6,385 nucleotides of DNA from positions 1-6,385 of the forward strand of contig JABEVH010000001.1 in NCBI GenBank assembly GCA_013043915.1, written 5' to 3'. Under the pieces are notes generated by a model. It had not been told where the DNA came from. It made no database searches and saw nothing but the letters and a program-made list of their open reading frames with translations. This document shows, piece after piece, positions 6,013 to 6,385 of the stretch. A program made the translations under genes and the position numbers. This DNA is from Pseudomonadales bacterium. Lineage in GTDB: Bacteria > Pseudomonadota > Gammaproteobacteria > Pseudomonadales > Moraxellaceae. Every line of letters starts with the position of its first letter. Position 1 is the stretch's first letter.

Positions 6013-6385
6013 CAGGAGACCTTCAGATTAGCAGGGGCTGCACAGACATGTGCAAAATAGCCTGTAGTCAAGGTATCTGAAACACACCGGCAACTTTCGG
6101 CCAATCTATCCAGCGCTCTGGCCAGATTCCATAGGGAAGCATGATACTCCTGCCAAGGTTTTTCCATAGATAATGAAGATTTAAGCGCCCGCAAGGATGC
6201 ACTGGCATCGACAAATATCCCAGGAGTTACAAAACCTATGAGAGTGCTGAGCCTATTCAATGAAATTTCTAGAGAATCCACCTGAAAAATAACAGAACGT
6301 GAGTTTTCTTCGTCCCAAACCGTCAAATCAAGAGCAGTGATCAGTTCAGCTTCCTTTTGATACCGGTAACGGTAACTTTCAGCAC
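6012..6385 (-). CDS. Alpha-E (DUF403) domain protein, C-terminal part (runs in from the right edge)
   Basis: The frame is open to the right edge and supplies the last 123 residues of a protein that is usually about 310 long; there is no start codon to choose here. The diagnostic stretch lies near the right edge: LITALDLTVWDEENSRSV, followed by IFQVDSLE. It matches the LDxxxxDxxNPRSxxFQ pattern of alpha-E proteins, with Ser in place of the usual Pro after Asn. The remainder is helical, as the family requires. Alpha-E proteins have no demonstrated enzymatic activity. They occur in operons with a circularly permuted ATP-grasp ligase and a transglutaminase-like hydrolase, as here, and are thought to act in peptide or amide bond synthesis. 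The stop overlaps the start of the transglutaminase gene by one base, indicating translational coupling. Confidence 0.85.
   Translation of the reverse strand, partial: AESYRYRYQKEAELITALDLTVWDEENSRSVIFQVDSLEISLNRLSTLIGFVTPGIFVDASASLRALKSSLSMEKPWQEYHASLWNLARALDRLAESCRCVSDTLTTGYFAHVCAAPANLKVS

Overview
The window is ordinary chromosomal DNA from a gammaproteobacterium of moderate GC content. Ffh, YpjD, CorB, DapE and TesB all read like their Escherichia coli and Haemophilus counterparts, as judged from remembered family sequences. The divergent ffh / ypjD-corB arrangement is also the one found in enterobacteria. The species cannot be named from this evidence. No insertion sequence, phage gene, tRNA, rRNA or CRISPR array was seen.

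Left part (1-3826): the first 155 codons of ffh (signal recognition particle GTPase) run leftward off the edge from a perfect TATAAT -10 box. Divergent from it is a tight rightward set: ypjD (inner-membrane protein of the CcsA-like family), corB (CNNM/CBS Mg2+ transport-type protein) and dapE (succinyl-diaminopimelate desuccinylase, lysine and peptidoglycan precursor synthesis). Gaps of 16 and 2 bases suggest one operon.

Middle (3827-5103): tesB (acyl-CoA thioesterase II) is convergent with dapE, and the two stop codons abut with no base between them. Divergent from tesB, a roughly 400-base interval carries a small strongly basic reading frame (ATG at 4840). It has a Shine-Dalgarno sequence and a direct repeat in its leader. 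A strong intrinsic terminator lies inside the frame, before any in-frame stop, so most transcripts should be non-stop messages. This resembles the gene architecture of the ribosome-rescue factor arfA, although the protein itself does not look like ArfA. It is the most interesting part of the window.

Right part (5104-6385): two leftward genes overlapping by one base encode the C-terminal part of an alpha-E (DUF403) protein and a complete transglutaminase-like cysteine hydrolase with its Cys-His-Asp triad. In many bacteria this pair accompanies a circularly permuted ATP-grasp protein in a predicted peptide-ligation system. Any such gene would lie beyond the right edge.
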